From: Trifolium pratense
Lineage: Eukaryota > Streptophyta > Magnoliopsida > Fabales > Fabaceae
Assembly: GCF_020283565.1 (NCBI RefSeq)
Contig: NC_060065.1
Coordinates: forward strand, 35,390,409-35,454,408
Length of the DNA: 64,000 nt
Reading direction: 5' to 3'
The translations under genes and the position numbers were made by a program. Within the stretch, counting starts at the first letter, position 1. Each line of letters opens with the position of its first letter. The notes below the pieces were generated by a model. That model saw nothing but the letters and a program-made list of their open reading frames with translations, made no database searches and had not been told where the DNA came from. This document shows, piece by piece, positions 1 to 14,232 of this stretch.

Positions 1-498
1 CATTTTGCGTACACACAGAGCGGAGAAATTTTCTGACTTCTATATGTCTATTATTCTTTTTCAACCCTGTAGAGAAAGCGAAAAATATAACTCAAATTCA
101 CATATACACAGTGTAAGGATATTCCGATAAAATTGTTCAACTTAAAAATATTGATATCGTCAATTGAATTAGAATTTAAAAACACTTTTATCTTTTTTTA
201 ACTACAAATGAGTGGCCATGCATTAATGAATTAGGTGAGTATAATGAAATAAGAATTCATTTTTCCTAAGTTTTAGTTTGTACGGTAAATATATTTGCTA
301 GGTTAGGATGTGGGTTTAAATTTGCAATACTCTTCTTTACCCCTAAATTCTTCGAATAAAAGAACAAATCTCGGCTATAATATCTCATTGTTCCAAATGT
401 AACTATACTAAATTCACTTAAACAGGATATTCAATTCGAATCTATAAAAAATATATGGTTGGAATAATGAGAGATTTTATTAAAAATGATCGTTTAGA
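1..498. other. Intergenic, no gene seen
   Basis: AT-rich sequence with no reading frame that resembles a protein and no clear repeat structure. It runs up to the target-site duplication of the MITE that begins at 508. Confidence 0.6.
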
Positions 499-507
499 TT
501 ATCAAAT

Positions 508-1088
508 TATGAAGCACGGACTGCGATATGGACACCGCGACACGACATGGATACGGACACCGCGACACCATTTATGTAAAAAATATAAGACACCGACACC
601 GCTACATATTTATAAAACATATAAATTGAGAATCAAATATATACATGTAAATCTAATTTAAGCAATATATTTCTTAAAAAAAGTTTTAAAACAAGATACA
701 ATAGTATTTTCCTTTTATTTATCCATTTACTATCGAAAAAACTAAAAATATTGTAATCAAAATGTAATGTCTTAAATCCCTCATTGATCAATGTAGTTGT
801 TTCGACACATCTTTAACTCTTGTAGATATGTCTGATATGTGCATAAGGAGAGTATAAGCAAAGGAAAAATAATTTTTTTGGGACACTGGTCCGACACGGG
901 TAGTACGAGTGTCTTACAGGTGTCGGACACCGATCAAAGGAGTGTCGAAGTATAGAAAAAATTGAGTTTTTTCCGACATCGATATAAGCTATCCGACGCG
1001 TGTCGGACGAGTGTCATACGAGTGTCGGACACCGACACGTATCGGACACCGCGACACACCTAATCATAGAGGTGTCGGTGCTTCTTAG
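508..1088. mobile_element. MULE-like MITE with 9-bp TSD, rich in GACACCG repeats
   Basis: A 581-bp non-coding element. The direct repeat TTATCAAAT occurs at 499-507 and again at 1089-1097, the 9-bp target duplication typical of Mutator-like elements. The ends are imperfectly inverted: the left end reads TATGAAGCAC and the right end, reverse complemented, reads CTAAGAAGCAC. Both subterminal regions are dense in GGACACCGCGACAC-type words (about 515-605 and 890-1075), which can pair with each other. No transposase is encoded, so it would depend on another element. The Mutator assignment is an inference from TSD length. Confidence 0.75.
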
Positions 1089-1362
1089 TTATCAAATAAA
1101 AACTATTTGCCAACAAAAAATAGATGAATACTTCACACTAATAACTTAGTCAAAATAACAAACTCAATATTTGGTTATCATTATTATAGTAGTATAATTA
1201 GATCTACCTTCCATTTGTATTTATTGTAAAATAAATTTAAAATTAAAATTCATCTTTTAACAAACTATATCATCAGCACCTTTTCATTTTCACAAATCAT
1301 CAATTCTCATTGAAGTTGATGGTTCTCTATAGTCTATAATCTTTTACTTTTGTCTTAACCAT

Positions 1363-1406
1363 TAAGTTTTGGTTTCTTTTTTTTTTTTTTATAATAAGTT
1401 TTGGTT
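1363..1406. repeat. Micro-insertion with 12-bp direct repeats
   Basis: TAAGTTTTGGTT occurs at 1363-1374 and 1395-1406, separated by a 20-bp, almost pure T insert that ends in ATAA. This reads as a poly(A) remnant on the minus strand with a target duplication. Confidence 0.5.
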
Positions 1407-1654
1407 ATTTAAAATTTAGTAAAAAAGTAAATAAAATATGATCAATTTTTATTTTTCCTTGATATGAAAATAAAGTATGCCCATTAATCTTCTAAGCTAT
1501 AGTTTAAATTTAAATAATTAAATTCTTCCGACCAATTGGTGGTTTTTTTCTAACCTAACCTATTTGTCTTAATTGAAGCTTATATGGTATGTGTCTCTTA
1601 TTTTTAAAAGAAAAATAATGACAAAAAGCAAAGTGTGAACAAATGTACATAGTA

Positions 1655-1965
1655 TAGTATGTGTTTAGTTTTGCGATAGACATAATTGATTTTGACAGAA
1701 TTGAGTTTGACAGAATTGATTTTGATAGAATTGAGTTTGATAGAATTGATTTATGTTTGGATATATTCATACAAAAGTGAGTTAAACAAAGAATTTGAGT
1801 TTAAAAATCAATTCTAGAATGAGAAACTACAATGACTAGCTTCAAGCAGAATCCATTCTGGAGGCAGAATCAATTCTATTTTTGAGAAACCAAACAAGTC
1901 ATAATTCATTCTACATGTCCTGAATCAATTCTGACGCTCCAGAATTGAAACCAAACATTCACATA
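1655..1965. mobile_element. MITE-like element with 15-bp internal repeats
   Basis: The left end (TATGTGTTTAGTTTTG) and right end (reverse complement TATGTGAATGTTTGG) are imperfect inverted repeats. From 1688 to 1750 the left arm holds about five copies of a 15-bp unit, AGAATTGAKTTTGAY. The right half contains several CAATTCT words in the opposite sense. The target duplication is not clear and the borders are approximate. No protein is encoded; the minus-strand frame through the repeats is only low-complexity Ser/Ile/Leu/Lys. Confidence 0.5.
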
Positions 1966-2138
1966 GTTGTAGTTTTTTTTTTTAAGTTCCTTTCCTAAAA
2001 GTAAATAATATAAATATCATTTTTTCACAAAAGTAATACAAAACCAATTCAACCAATGTGAAAAGAAAAGAAAGAAAAAAAATCGGTCAAAAAAAATAAA
2101 GAAAAATGAAAAGAAAGTATGAAAAATAGATTTACATA

Positions 2139-2156
2139 TCTCTCTCTCTCTCTCTC
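2139..2156 (+). repeat. CT microsatellite in the GA2ox promoter
   Basis: A run of TC dinucleotides just upstream of the TATA box. Such pyrimidine tracts are common in plant core promoters. Confidence 0.6.
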
Positions 2157-2172
2157 CCCTCTCTTGCTCGAT

Positions 2173-2182
2173 ACTATAAATG
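2173..2182 (+). promoter_or_regulatory. TATA box of the GA2ox gene
   Basis: ACTATAAATG lies about 190 bp before the GA2ox start codon, a usual position for a plant TATA box with a 5' UTR of roughly 150-165 nt. The transcription start is not determined. Confidence 0.5.
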
Positions 2183-2314
2183 CCAAGCTGACAATGAGAG
2201 CCAGATGGGTCATCTATATAGTTCCTAACGCCTCTCCCTTACCTTACATGCATTACAATTTCTCTCACACCCATTTCTTCATTTAAAACCTCATTCTCCC
2301 TAAATCTTTCCACC

Positions 2315-2317
<3 letters not shown>

Positions 2318-2352
<35 letters not shown>
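2318..2352 (+). repeat. CT microsatellite in the GA2ox 5' leader
   Basis: About 17 CT units end 17 bp before the ATG at 2370. The tract lies inside the probable 5' UTR, where its length could vary between alleles and affect expression; that effect is inference. Confidence 0.7.
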
Positions 2353-2355
<3 letters not shown>

Positions 2356-2369
2356 ACAAAACCAAAACC

Positions 2370-5143
<2,774 letters not shown>

Positions 5144-6578
5144 TGCAACAAAAAAAAAAAAATCTGAATTTTGGCACATGATATTTGGCCTTTCTTTTTG
5201 GGTGTTATGCATTTGGGATTCCAATAGTTGACTCTACTTTTTTGACATATAAATATATATAGAAAGTGAATAGGTTGTTTAATTATGATGTTATTCTATT
5301 TTATTTTTTGTACTTCTTTTTCTTGTTTAATTGAAATGTAATAGTCACTATTACTTTATATATTGTTATTGCAATGAAAATCTAAGTAATATTTTATTGT
5401 GTTACACATTTTTTTGTATTTTTTGCCGATTTACTTTCATATTTTTATGTGTTCAAAGTTGATTTAGGTATAAATAAGAGCGAAATCAGATATTAAACTT
5501 TAGAAAATCAAGTCTAAAATATATAGTCTAGTAAATAAAAAGTAAATTCTCTTATCATCTAATGAAAGAAGTATAAACCTCGTCTTGATTTTATGTTACA
5601 TGTATTTCGTCGCAGTCGTACTATTTTTTTTTTCTTTTTAAAAGTGTAACTCTTGTATTTCTTGTTGATATTTTCATAATAAACAACACAAAAAAGACTA
5701 ATATTTACATTTTCAAATCGTCTTTGTTGTAACTTCATAGAATTAGAATCAACAAATCTTATAATCAAAGTCATTGGTTCTCTTTTAGATTCATCATAAG
5801 TTATGAACAATTAAACAAAACTTTGCATTTGTACATTCCTAAAGCAAATACATGTAAAATTTCTTTTTGAATAGTTACGTGAAGTGTATTTTGAATTATG
5901 AGGAGCACTTTTCAAAGAAAACTTAATCTTAAAGTGCATGGTTCAAATTTCATGTAAGACAAACTCACATAGGAGGTGACAAGATCATAAGTAACCGTTA
6001 TGGTAGCTCAAACTTATGCGGTTAACTTTGTAACTTGAAGAAAATTGCCCTGATATCTAGATCTCATGTCCTTTAAAAGCAAAAGCTTGACATGTTAACT
6101 CTCAAACAATATCATGATATAATTTAAGAACTCTCAAGAAACATATAGATAGAAAACTGGTAACCCAAAAACGTTTAGATGAGATGGTGCGAATATTTTT
6201 TTATTATTAATGTATTTATTTATAAATCATTTTACATTCTAATTAACTTTAGTATCGAATAAATGTTTCTCTACAAGCAAACCGAATATATTAAATTGAA
6301 GTGAGCTTTAGCAGCATAAAGTGCATGCACAAAAGCAGCAATAAGAATAATCCACCGTTTTTTGGCATCGATATAAATTATAATCCACCGTATATAATTA
6401 GAATAAAATAATAAAAAAGAACCATCCAAGAAGCAAGAATTAGGTAGAACCCAAAACATAGAGTTAAAAAATACGAGGAAGTTGGATCTTACCGGAATTA
6501 TTCTTATTTGCTTTATTTATAAATCAGCACAAAATTTTATTGAAAGAGAGAATCAGTGATATTTCTTGGCAGTTGGAT
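5144..6578. other. 3' flank of GA2ox; no gene seen
   Basis: AT-rich 3' UTR and intergenic DNA. Several AATGAAAA/AATGTAAT words near 5330-5380 could serve as poly(A) signals. Short frames exist but none looks like a protein. A degenerate tRNA-like stretch may lie near 5900-6030. Confidence 0.5.
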
Positions 6579-6630
6579 TAACATAAATTATATAGTTTTT
6601 TTTTGGTGTGCTGCTGAATAACATAAATTA
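6579..6630. repeat. Micro-insertion with 12-bp direct repeats
   Basis: TAACATAAATTA occurs at 6579-6590 and 6619-6630, and the similarity continues imperfectly for 4 more bases. The roughly 25-bp insert is a T run followed by GGTGTGCTGCTGAA; read on the minus strand it is a short sequence ending in ACACC plus oligo(A). Confidence 0.6.
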
Positions 6631-6980
6631 GATATCTAGTGTATGATATAGGTTAGGATATCTAGTGATACTTTCTGTGTTGCTTTTTTGTAGGTTAAAA
6701 TATTTCATATACAAGCCACTAAATTTGATCTATTGAGAAATGTTTATAATATATTAGAGATTTTAGATTTTATCTTCACCTTCATTATAAAACAACAAAA
6801 ATTCCATATACTTCCATTAATAAAATTGGTTTGCTTATTAAAAAAAAAAAACCTCTTTAGATTAGAATAGATGGTCCAAAATAAAAGACTGATTTTTAAT
6901 AACCTATGTGTCTTTTCACTAACTATCTTGAACCTCTTTAGATTAAATAACACATTTTGAAGATGAGAAGAAGAGTTTCC

Positions 6981-7393
6981 CGTTAGGAGTCACATCGGGT
7001 ATATCAAAATATTCAATATGGTACTTAAGTTATAAGGATCTCCCATTTATTGAGTTAGTTTTTTGGGTTGGACTTTCTTCATATGATTAAGTCTTAACAA
7101 GTGGTGCTTTCACCGAGAGTTGGGGCACAAAAAAACTACCTATAGATTAGATTAAAGTGCTCCACGAAATACTAATAAGTGAGTGAACCATCGATCGATG
7201 TCAGTGTTTATCAATGTCAGTGCCGATAGAGTGAAAATCGTCGTGGACATTCACTCTTAAAGGGCGAGGCAATGTTAGGAGTCTCACATCGGATATATCA
7301 AAGTGTTCAACATGATACTTAAATCATGAGATACTCCCACCTATTGAGCTAGTCTTTTGAGTTGGGTTTTGTTCGTATGTTAAATTTCTAACA
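6981..7393 (+). mobile_element. TRIM-like mini LTR retrotransposon
   Basis: Two about 120-bp direct repeats, 6981-7099 and 7273-7393, both start (T/C)GTTAGGAGTC and end TAACA. Between them lie only 173 bp: AGTGGTGCTTTCACCGAGAG immediately after the first LTR (primer-binding-site position) and the purine-rich AAAGGGCGAGGCAA just before the second (polypurine-tract position). This is the layout of a terminal-repeat retrotransposon in miniature, with no coding capacity. The LTRs differ at many sites, so it is old. No 5-bp target duplication is visible. Confidence 0.75.
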
Positions 7394-8509
7394 TCTTATG
7401 ATGTGAAGCATCTATTTTGATTCAAAGGTTGATAAGTGCTCTCATTATCATATAAAAAAAAATTTCACCAAATATATATAGCTCTAATTCTTGTATATTT
7501 TATGAATGGATCATTAATCCTTTGGATTGTATATTTAGGTTGACTTTTTTATTTTTAATTGGACGTTGATAGTTCTTTTTTTGGGTTTGTTCTTTTATTA
7601 GGTCAAGTATCCTTATACTTATTTATACTTAATCTGGAATGGTGGGTATAGTACCATTAATAATTTTCTTTGATGATAAAAGAAAAAAAACAATTGCATC
7701 AATAGAAAAATATATAAACCAAGTCACAAATACTCTAAAATGCTAAATGTCAACATAATATTTGAATAAATATACAATTTCATAAGCAACAGCATTCATC
7801 AATTTTCAAGGGATCCTCATCTGAATGCAAGTGTTTTCTTTTTTTAGCTTACACATCTCACGTCCAAAACATCATCATATTGTATCCTTTTATGTACATT
7901 GGGTGGGGTTTTAACCATCTTCTCATACTACTAATATCCAAGGCCAATATGTCAAGCATATACCCGCTCTCTAATTATAAGCATTCTTTCGAAGAAAAAA
8001 ATTGTCCCAAAATATAAGTCTCATTTCAATTCCCTAGACACATTTATTATTACTTTTTCAAACATAACCATATATACTTTGCATTAAAATCCGTAAAGTT
8101 AACTATAAGTACATCTTTTCACAAAGAACAATATAATAATTGTAATACTCAAAAAGTATATATTTATTACACTACCAATTTTCTTAATAAGCATAAATTT
8201 TTTTAAAGGGGCTTATATTATATCAAGTGACGAAGGGAGTATAAGTCAACAATGTATAGCTGACATGTCTCATTCACCATATAAAAGTTCTGCTTCTGTG
8301 TTTGGTTTCATGTTTGGCTTAATTTGGTATATCTTTGTAGTGATGCTATGTCGGCAATGAAATTAGAGACATGAAAATGATGTTTTAGATCTTGGCTATG
8401 TTTAGATATTTTGAAATTGATGAAATATAATCTGAGCAAAACTTTTTACCATGTTCATTTTATTTAATCAAATTGAGAATGTACAATGTAAGTATCAAAT
8501 GTATCTAAT
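7394..8509. other. Intergenic, no gene seen
   Basis: AT-rich DNA without a convincing coding region, RNA gene or well-bounded repeat. Confidence 0.5.
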
Positions 8510-8557
8510 AAACGTTTTGTTTTTTTTCTTTTTTTTTTTTTGGTAGAAACGTTTTGT
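8510..8557. repeat. Micro-insertion with 11-bp direct repeats
   Basis: AAACGTTTTGT at 8510-8520 and 8547-8557 flank a 26-bp T-rich insert ending GGTAG. On the minus strand the insert reads CTACC plus oligo(A). Confidence 0.6.
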
Positions 8558-8584
8558 CTTTTTAGTTAACTCATAAATAAGAAT

Positions 8585-8760
8585 TTAATTTATATGCAGT
8601 CGTCGTGTAAAGTTATTTTACACATGCATCCAATAATATACTGACACATCATGTATGGTGTTTAAAAGTACATAATGTGTCACATTCATTAAATGATGTG
8701 ACAACGAATTATTGGATGTATATGTAAAGAATTTTTGCACTGACAGTGCACAACAATTAA
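8585..8760. mobile_element. MITE, second copy of the 3048 family
   Basis: A 176-bp foldback element. The left end TTAATTTATATGCAGTCGTC pairs with the right end (reverse complement TTAATTGTTGTGCACTGTCA). Inner arms pair through CATCCAATAAT and its complement ATTATTGGATG. The ends match the element in GA2ox intron 1. Confidence 0.65.
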
Positions 8761-8872
8761 ACTCAATAAAAAAATAAATTTTATTTTGTATAATGTGGGT
8801 ATGTGACAAGTACTAAATTTTATTGTGTAAATTTTTTAACAAAAACTAGGATGATAATATCCAATTTTACAA

Positions 8873-9107
8873 TGGTATTAGAGCCTCCTACACGATCCGT
8901 TGGATCGCCTGCTATCAGGTTTTTGAACGGGTCATTCATCATTTATATCTGCGCCTCAAGCCCAATAGTATTGTATGCGAGGAGCTGTGTTAAGAAGTCT
9001 CACATCGGTTGCGAGATAGTCTAGAATATATGTTTATAAGTAATAGACAATTCTCACTTTACAAGCCGGTTTTGTTACGATGAATTAGGTCAAACTCTCA
9101 ATTCTAA
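8873..9107 (+). mobile_element. Truncated TRIM/LTR element: PBS, internal region and one LTR
   Basis: TGGTATTAGAGC at 8873-8884 is close to the initiator-tRNA-Met primer binding site. About 100 bp later an LTR-like unit begins, TGTTAAGAAGTCTCACATCG (8988), and runs to about 9107 (CTCAATTCTAAG). The 5' LTR that should precede the PBS is missing, so this is a deleted copy. No protein is encoded. Confidence 0.6.
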
Positions 9108-10434
9108 GGGTATTCATATCCACTCTTCTTTGCCCGGAATTATATGCACCTATTCTCATTTTATAATACAAGATTTTACCTTATCGGTCATTATTTACAT
9201 TATTACTTTTTGTTGGGAAAGTAGACTACTAAAACTCACACACAATTACGATGTTTTCGATTTAAACTTAAATGACGGTATTCAACAAAATAATATCGAC
9301 ATTGTCGGTTAATTTAAATCCTACGTGAAAGTAATCAGGAACCAATAGTCGGTGATTATTTTCAAAGATAAACAAATCTATGATGGGCTTGTTCCCTGAT
9401 CACTAATAAGGTTAGGCATGGTTTTGATTAGAGTCCAATTCTGACCGACCAAATCATTCCACCACAAAGTAATGCCAAAGTAAGGAATTAATTTCTTTGT
9501 CTCCCAATTTTATCCATACCATACATGATCCAAGAACCAAGGTGAGTGAAAAGCTATGCACGAGGGTTTGAAAATATGTTATCACTTTTTATCATTGGTT
9601 ACCAAGTTCAATGAACTCTAAGTAAGTAGAAACAATTTTCTTTGATCAAATAATTCAAATTGCAAGTGTGTTTCTTAAATTTTTTAATTTGATTTACTGG
9701 AGTTGATATTATAATCATTCAATTTACTAATAGCGTAAATGCATACCGGTATATGTTGAGTATGACACACATGCATCAGGAAGAGGGTTGGGGGTGAGTC
9801 CGGGTGACACAAGAGCTACGCTAGCCCTTGTGATACGGTTCAGGGGTATTGTTGTTGCAATATGGACCGAATTAATATTATTATACATGCTTAAATATGC
9901 AATCAGTCCTTGCAATTACATCAATCCTTGGTATTACCCATCACTTGAGAAACTCCGTTAATATAAACGAATTGTAGCAACTTTTACAGTCGGAGGCGTA
10001 ACCATCACTTGAGAAATTCCGTTATCAAACTTCTTGTGTTCATTGTATGCGTTTATTCGTTATTTCTCTTTTGTCACTAGTTGTTCCAACAATATGTAAG
10101 GTTAGCAAAAATCGAGAATTTAAGTAATATATACTTACAAAATACTATAAATACATCAATAATTTAAAATTTAATCTCAATTATAAAGTGAAAACCTAAC
10201 ATCTCCGAAATCAGCCTAACAAATAAGAAAAGAAACCAAATATAAAATGAGGAAAAAAAGAATTTTTTTTTTTTAAAAAAAAAAAACTATTATAAAAACT
10301 TCCTGCGAGATCATCACGAGTCCAGCCGAATAAAATTGTTTTCATTTCTAAATTTACTAAAATTGGAGTTTAAAGTCAAATTAACTCGAAATGGATATCT
10401 AGACTTGTGGAATTATATGAATTTACAAGTTAAC
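9108..10434. other. Intergenic, no gene seen
   Basis: AT-rich DNA. A short direct repeat, CCATCACTTGAGAAACTCCG and a near copy, occurs near 9938 and 10002. No protein-like frame is seen. Confidence 0.5.
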
Positions 10435-10704
10435 TCACGATTTTAACAACCATGTTAGTATGTCTCTATCTATATGTTTATTGTCAGCTCCCCAAAGCAT
10501 TTCGTCGCTTATTACGCCCTTTTTTGTCTCTGGGTGCCTAGATATCCACCATAATTCTTTCCTCGTTTGAACCTCGCCCTTAACTTGAAGTCTATGCCAT
10601 CCTAAGGTACTGCTAGATGAAAGGATCTTATCAACGTCCAAAAATGAGAAATCATAGAATAGCTTAAACCAAACTACTGGATCGGAAAAATGGAGTTGCC
10701 TCAC
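10435..10704 (-). other. Unidentified protein-like ORF, possible gene fragment
   Basis: An 89-codon minus-strand frame with normal protein composition, unlike the low-complexity frames around it: three Trp, balanced charges, and words such as DPVVWFKLFYDFSFLD and ELWWISRHPETKKG. I do not recognise a family. It has no visible partner exon, and its start (ATG at 10704) is not supported by a clear promoter. It could be a captured or decayed exon, a small expressed gene, or chance. Confidence 0.35.
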
Positions 10705-11568
10705 TTGGATGCATATCTGAATAGTTGTACTTTTTGTTCAGCCAATTAATGTTTATCATCTTTTAGCTATAATTATGCTTAAATGAATACTTACAAGTTG
10801 CTCAATAAGAAATAATCTTAACTTATAATTGAAAGCAATGGTGTTTATAACCTGATGCTTATCCTTGGACTATAATTTAATTAAGGATCCTTTTACAGAT
10901 TCCAGAACCACAAGAGTGAATATCAATATTTTGTGGAACATATTCGAATTTGGGCTCAGATATCTTGTTACTTTATCCAGAGATTCGCAAAACCAAATAT
11001 AAGGATAATCACGGGCAACCTCATGTACTCACTCACGTGTCAATTTTGAGATGTGATGTTAGCTATTTCCAAGTTAAGCCATTGTAAGGAAAAGTTACCA
11101 GGTACTAAATGATCTGTCAAAAACTTTTCTGTTGTGTACCAATTTGCATATGCTACATTAAGATGCTGCCAATTTGTCAATGCTCTCTAGGTCCATCAAC
11201 CCCAGTGGTAGGCTGGTTTGCACATTGGTATAACTTCATTACTCAACAGGTTGTTCTGTGTTCTTAGAGACTCTTTTTGGAACATGGATTACATGCTGTC
11301 AAATATTTAATGCATTTACACAATTAACTCATTTGTGATTGTTGAATTAAGATTTGGCGGTTTATATGTTCAATATTTTAAAATACACAGTTAACCAGAC
11401 CTTTTGATCTCGATTTAACAACCACGAAAGTGCCGATGGCATGAAAGCCTTGATGCGAGCTACTAAATTTGACATACACTTACCATCTTGCGCTCTTGCT
11501 CATTGCCAAAAGCCCGCGCAAAAAATTTGCAAAACTTGTTTGGAAGATAATTTCCAAGACAGACTGGT
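10705..11568. other. Intergenic with a weak plus-strand exon-like stretch
   Basis: At about 10890-11030, after a TTTTACAG acceptor-like site, the plus strand has an open frame (FQNHKSEYQYFVEHIRIW). It resembles no family I know and no start or donor was found. The rest shows nothing. Confidence 0.25.
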
Positions 11569-11577
11569 ATCTGAATT

Positions 11578-11830
11578 GATGTTTTCTCTCCCCACCTCCG
11601 TGAATCTTTTATCCCCCTGAATTTCCAATTTTGCCCTTGAAAAAACTTCGGTTTGTAGAAACCGAAGTTTTTTTTTGCCTTGAAAACAAATTTCGGTTTC
11701 TAAAAACCAAAATTTACTCTGAATTTGCACTAGTAAAAATTCGGTTTATGCGAACCGAATTTTTCTGCAAGGGCAAAATTGGAATATTGGGGGTATAAAA
11801 AATTCACGGGGGGTGGGGAGAGAAAACATC
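11578..11830. mobile_element. MITE with perfect TIRs and 9-bp TSD; TTCGGT..ACCGAA hairpins
   Basis: A 253-bp element flanked by ATCTGAATT at 11569-11577 and 11831-11839. The ends are perfect inverted repeats (GATGTTTTCT / AGAAAACATC) and pair further through CTCCCCACC, GTGAAT and CCAATTTTGCCC. The interior has mini-hairpins of the form TTCGGTTT..AAACCGAA at about 11646-11670, 11693-11712 and 11739-11763. It belongs to the same family as 45315-45756. The 9-bp TSD suggests a Mutator-type transposase supplied in trans. Confidence 0.85.
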
Positions 11831-11839
11831 ATCTGAATT

Positions 11840-12450
11840 TCCTGAAATTTTCCTGGCAGTTGATGTGTTATGCATTTTTATGTATAAAGAAAGCAAAAAG
11901 AAGTTATATGATAATTTACAATGAGCCCATTATCAACATATTGTGGTTTAAACACCTGTTACAAATTCTGTTTAGGCCCCCCAAATAAGCCTAACTAGTC
12001 TAACTTTGAGTTTTAAAGTATAAAAATATAACTGAACATTGCTTTTTGGTCCTCAACTATATGGGTGCATTTCGGAAGATACGATCCGAAACTTAGCGAT
12101 TTCAGAAGTTATCTTCTCAAGCATTTTTTAGGGTAAAATTCGGTTTTTAAGGGCCTGAGAGCAATGTAGGGGGCAAGAAGAGCAATTTTTCTACTTACTT
12201 AGCCATAATGTTTGGGCAACGGCTCTAGAAGTGGCAACGGCTCTAGAATATCAAAGCTTCCTCCTCCTCTTCATTTTCTTGTACATGCAAATGCAATGAA
12301 AGTATTTTTAAAATAATTATTCTCTTGGAGGAAAAATTGCAGTCATATTGATAATTCAAAATTCAAATATATATGGTCTTAAGAGACTCTACCAACAAAG
12401 AAACAAACAGCAAGCAGAATGTATTTGAATGAAAAGAACATTCATTTTAT
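11840..12450. other. Intergenic; degenerate foldback debris
   Basis: A hairpin, TTTCGGAAGATACGATCCGAAA, near 12070-12092 and a following AAAATTCGG word look like debris of another foldback family. GGCAACGGCTCTAGAA occurs twice at about 12213-12246. No gene is seen. Confidence 0.4.
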
Positions 12451-12466
12451 TTATAAAATAGAAGTT

Positions 12467-12589
12467 TTTTTTTTGAAGAAGCTAAATTAGCCCACCCAAA
12501 TTGGCGCCAGAGAGAATCGAACCTCAGACCTCAAGAGGAGCACACTCCCAGGTCCCAAGCCAATACCAATGCACCAACCCAAGTGGGTT
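12467..12589 (-). mobile_element. tRNA-derived SINE with 16-bp TSD
   Basis: About 123 bp, minus orientation. The target duplication TTATAAAATAGAAGTT lies at 12451-12466 and 12590-12605. In sense orientation the element starts AACCCACTTGGGTTGGTGC (A-box region), has the B-box-like GAGGTTCGATTCTCTC, and ends GCTTCTTC plus oligo(A). A second copy of the same family is at 29438-29561. It is a pol III-type retroposon moved by LINE machinery. Confidence 0.85.
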
Positions 12590-12782
12590 TTATAAAATAG
12601 AAGTTATAGAAGCTTTGTCCATCCTCCTGATGCATACGCACTGACTATAACCTAGACTCTGCTATAGTGTCATATGTTCAACAGACATACTGATAAGAAC
12701 ATGTAATCTTACTAGAAAGAATAGAGAAAATTCCTCATAATGTAAGAACAACAATGCAGACTTTCAATAGTCTCTAAACTCC

Positions 12783-13090
12783 TTGTTTGGGTCGTTAATT
12801 TCTCTTCACCGAGGCTGTCAATGCGATTCTATTTCCTGATCTGTTTTGAGCTTCACTTTTCGAGTATTTGCTGTTTGAAGTGTTTTTTGATTTCGGTGGA
12901 GCTGTTACGTGTTGTAATTTTGTGTTGATCTTTTATTTGTTTTGCTGTTTGTGGTTTATAGGTGCACCTCTGGTGTTTTAGGGAGGTTGTCGTGTACTGT
13001 GTTTATGTACTTTTCTTCCCATTTCTAGGCATTTCTTATGCTTGGAATGGTTTCTATCAATAAAATTTGGCTATTAAAAACAAAAACAAA
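12783..13090 (+). mobile_element. 5'-truncated LINE 3' end with 17-bp TSD
   Basis: AATAGTCTCTAAACTCC at 12766-12782 and 13091-13107 flank 308 bp that end in an AATAAAA signal (13059) and an A-rich tail of AAAAAC units. The content is GT-rich and 3'-UTR-like with no ORF, as in a plant LINE copy cut off before ORF2. The tail differs from the LINE at 16741. Confidence 0.7.
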
Positions 13091-13107
13091 AATAGTCTCT
13101 AAACTCC

Positions 13108-14232
13108 CAATTCTAAGACCCCAGTTAACTCACATATCACTCAATAGTCCCTCTCAACTCCTCTTATTTATCAGCAACATACTTTATTTCTCTAATTATC
13201 TCAACCCCCAACAAACTAGCTAACTAATTAACTATGCGGCATATACATCATATATCGATGCAATATCCGCAATGTGCATAGTGTGAATCTTGATTGTAAC
13301 ACTTTAAAACTCAATATATGTGCTTTGTCATGGTAATTGCTAAAGTAATGCCCCCAAGAATCTAAAATAAAGCAGCAAGTTTATCAACTATATGTAGTAA
13401 TAATGGTATATTAAATGCAATTAGTCATCTCATTCGAAATTTATGTGAGCACTTAGCTAACATTAGGTATTAATCTTAATTCAATTGAAAGTTCAGCGTG
13501 CCAAAGGTATATATGAACAGAACAAAAGAACAAGAAACAGTTTCGGAAAAACGTAAAACAAGTGACATTGAGATAAAATATTTGTGGAGCAAGATAATAT
13601 GAGGATTTTTAATACTTTTGATTCATAGTTTAAACAACGAGCTTCTTGAAAGTAAAAGAACTACAACAGAAGAAAGTATACATATTTCAGCTAATAAAGT
13701 ATAAGATCAAAGATATACCAAGACTTGATTCAAAAAAAACTCAAGCCTCTCAGACGAACAGAGGCAATAGGCAATATTTCTTTCCTCCATGTTATTGATT
13801 GACTTGGAAACAATGAACTGCCTCAGCCGAACTGAGGATACAAACTCAATTCAAACTAGCTAGAACTATATCATGTAAATAGTATAGGAAGTAATGGACC
13901 TTTCACCAACTCCAATAGTCTCTGCTTCCTTTGGTTATGATGGCTCAATTTTACCCTCATTATGTTTCATTGAAGGCCTCATTTAGTTTTGTTGCGCCAC
14001 GGTATATTGATTGGATCAAAACTGGGAAGGTGTGAGCCATTCCACACAAGCAAAGATGGAACCAACTAGCAATAAATATCAAAATTGTATGTGCCATTTT
14101 CGCTTCCTGTGTGTTACAAGGGAAGACTGTCTATATGTTCAGACATTTCATGTGGATTTTGGCGCACCACAGAAGCCACAATTTTGTGCAATAGAAACAA
14201 CACTTCTTCACAAACCTTTCGTGTTCTCATCC
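13108..14232. other. Intergenic / 3' flank of the PPR gene; no gene seen
   Basis: AT-rich sequence without protein-like frames. The portion next to 14232 probably holds the PPR 3' UTR. Confidence 0.5.

Noticed and set aside
10890..11040. Plus-strand exon-like stretch (FQNHKSEYQYFVEHIRIW)
   Set aside because: No family recognised, no donor or start found; kept only as a note in the intergenic entry.
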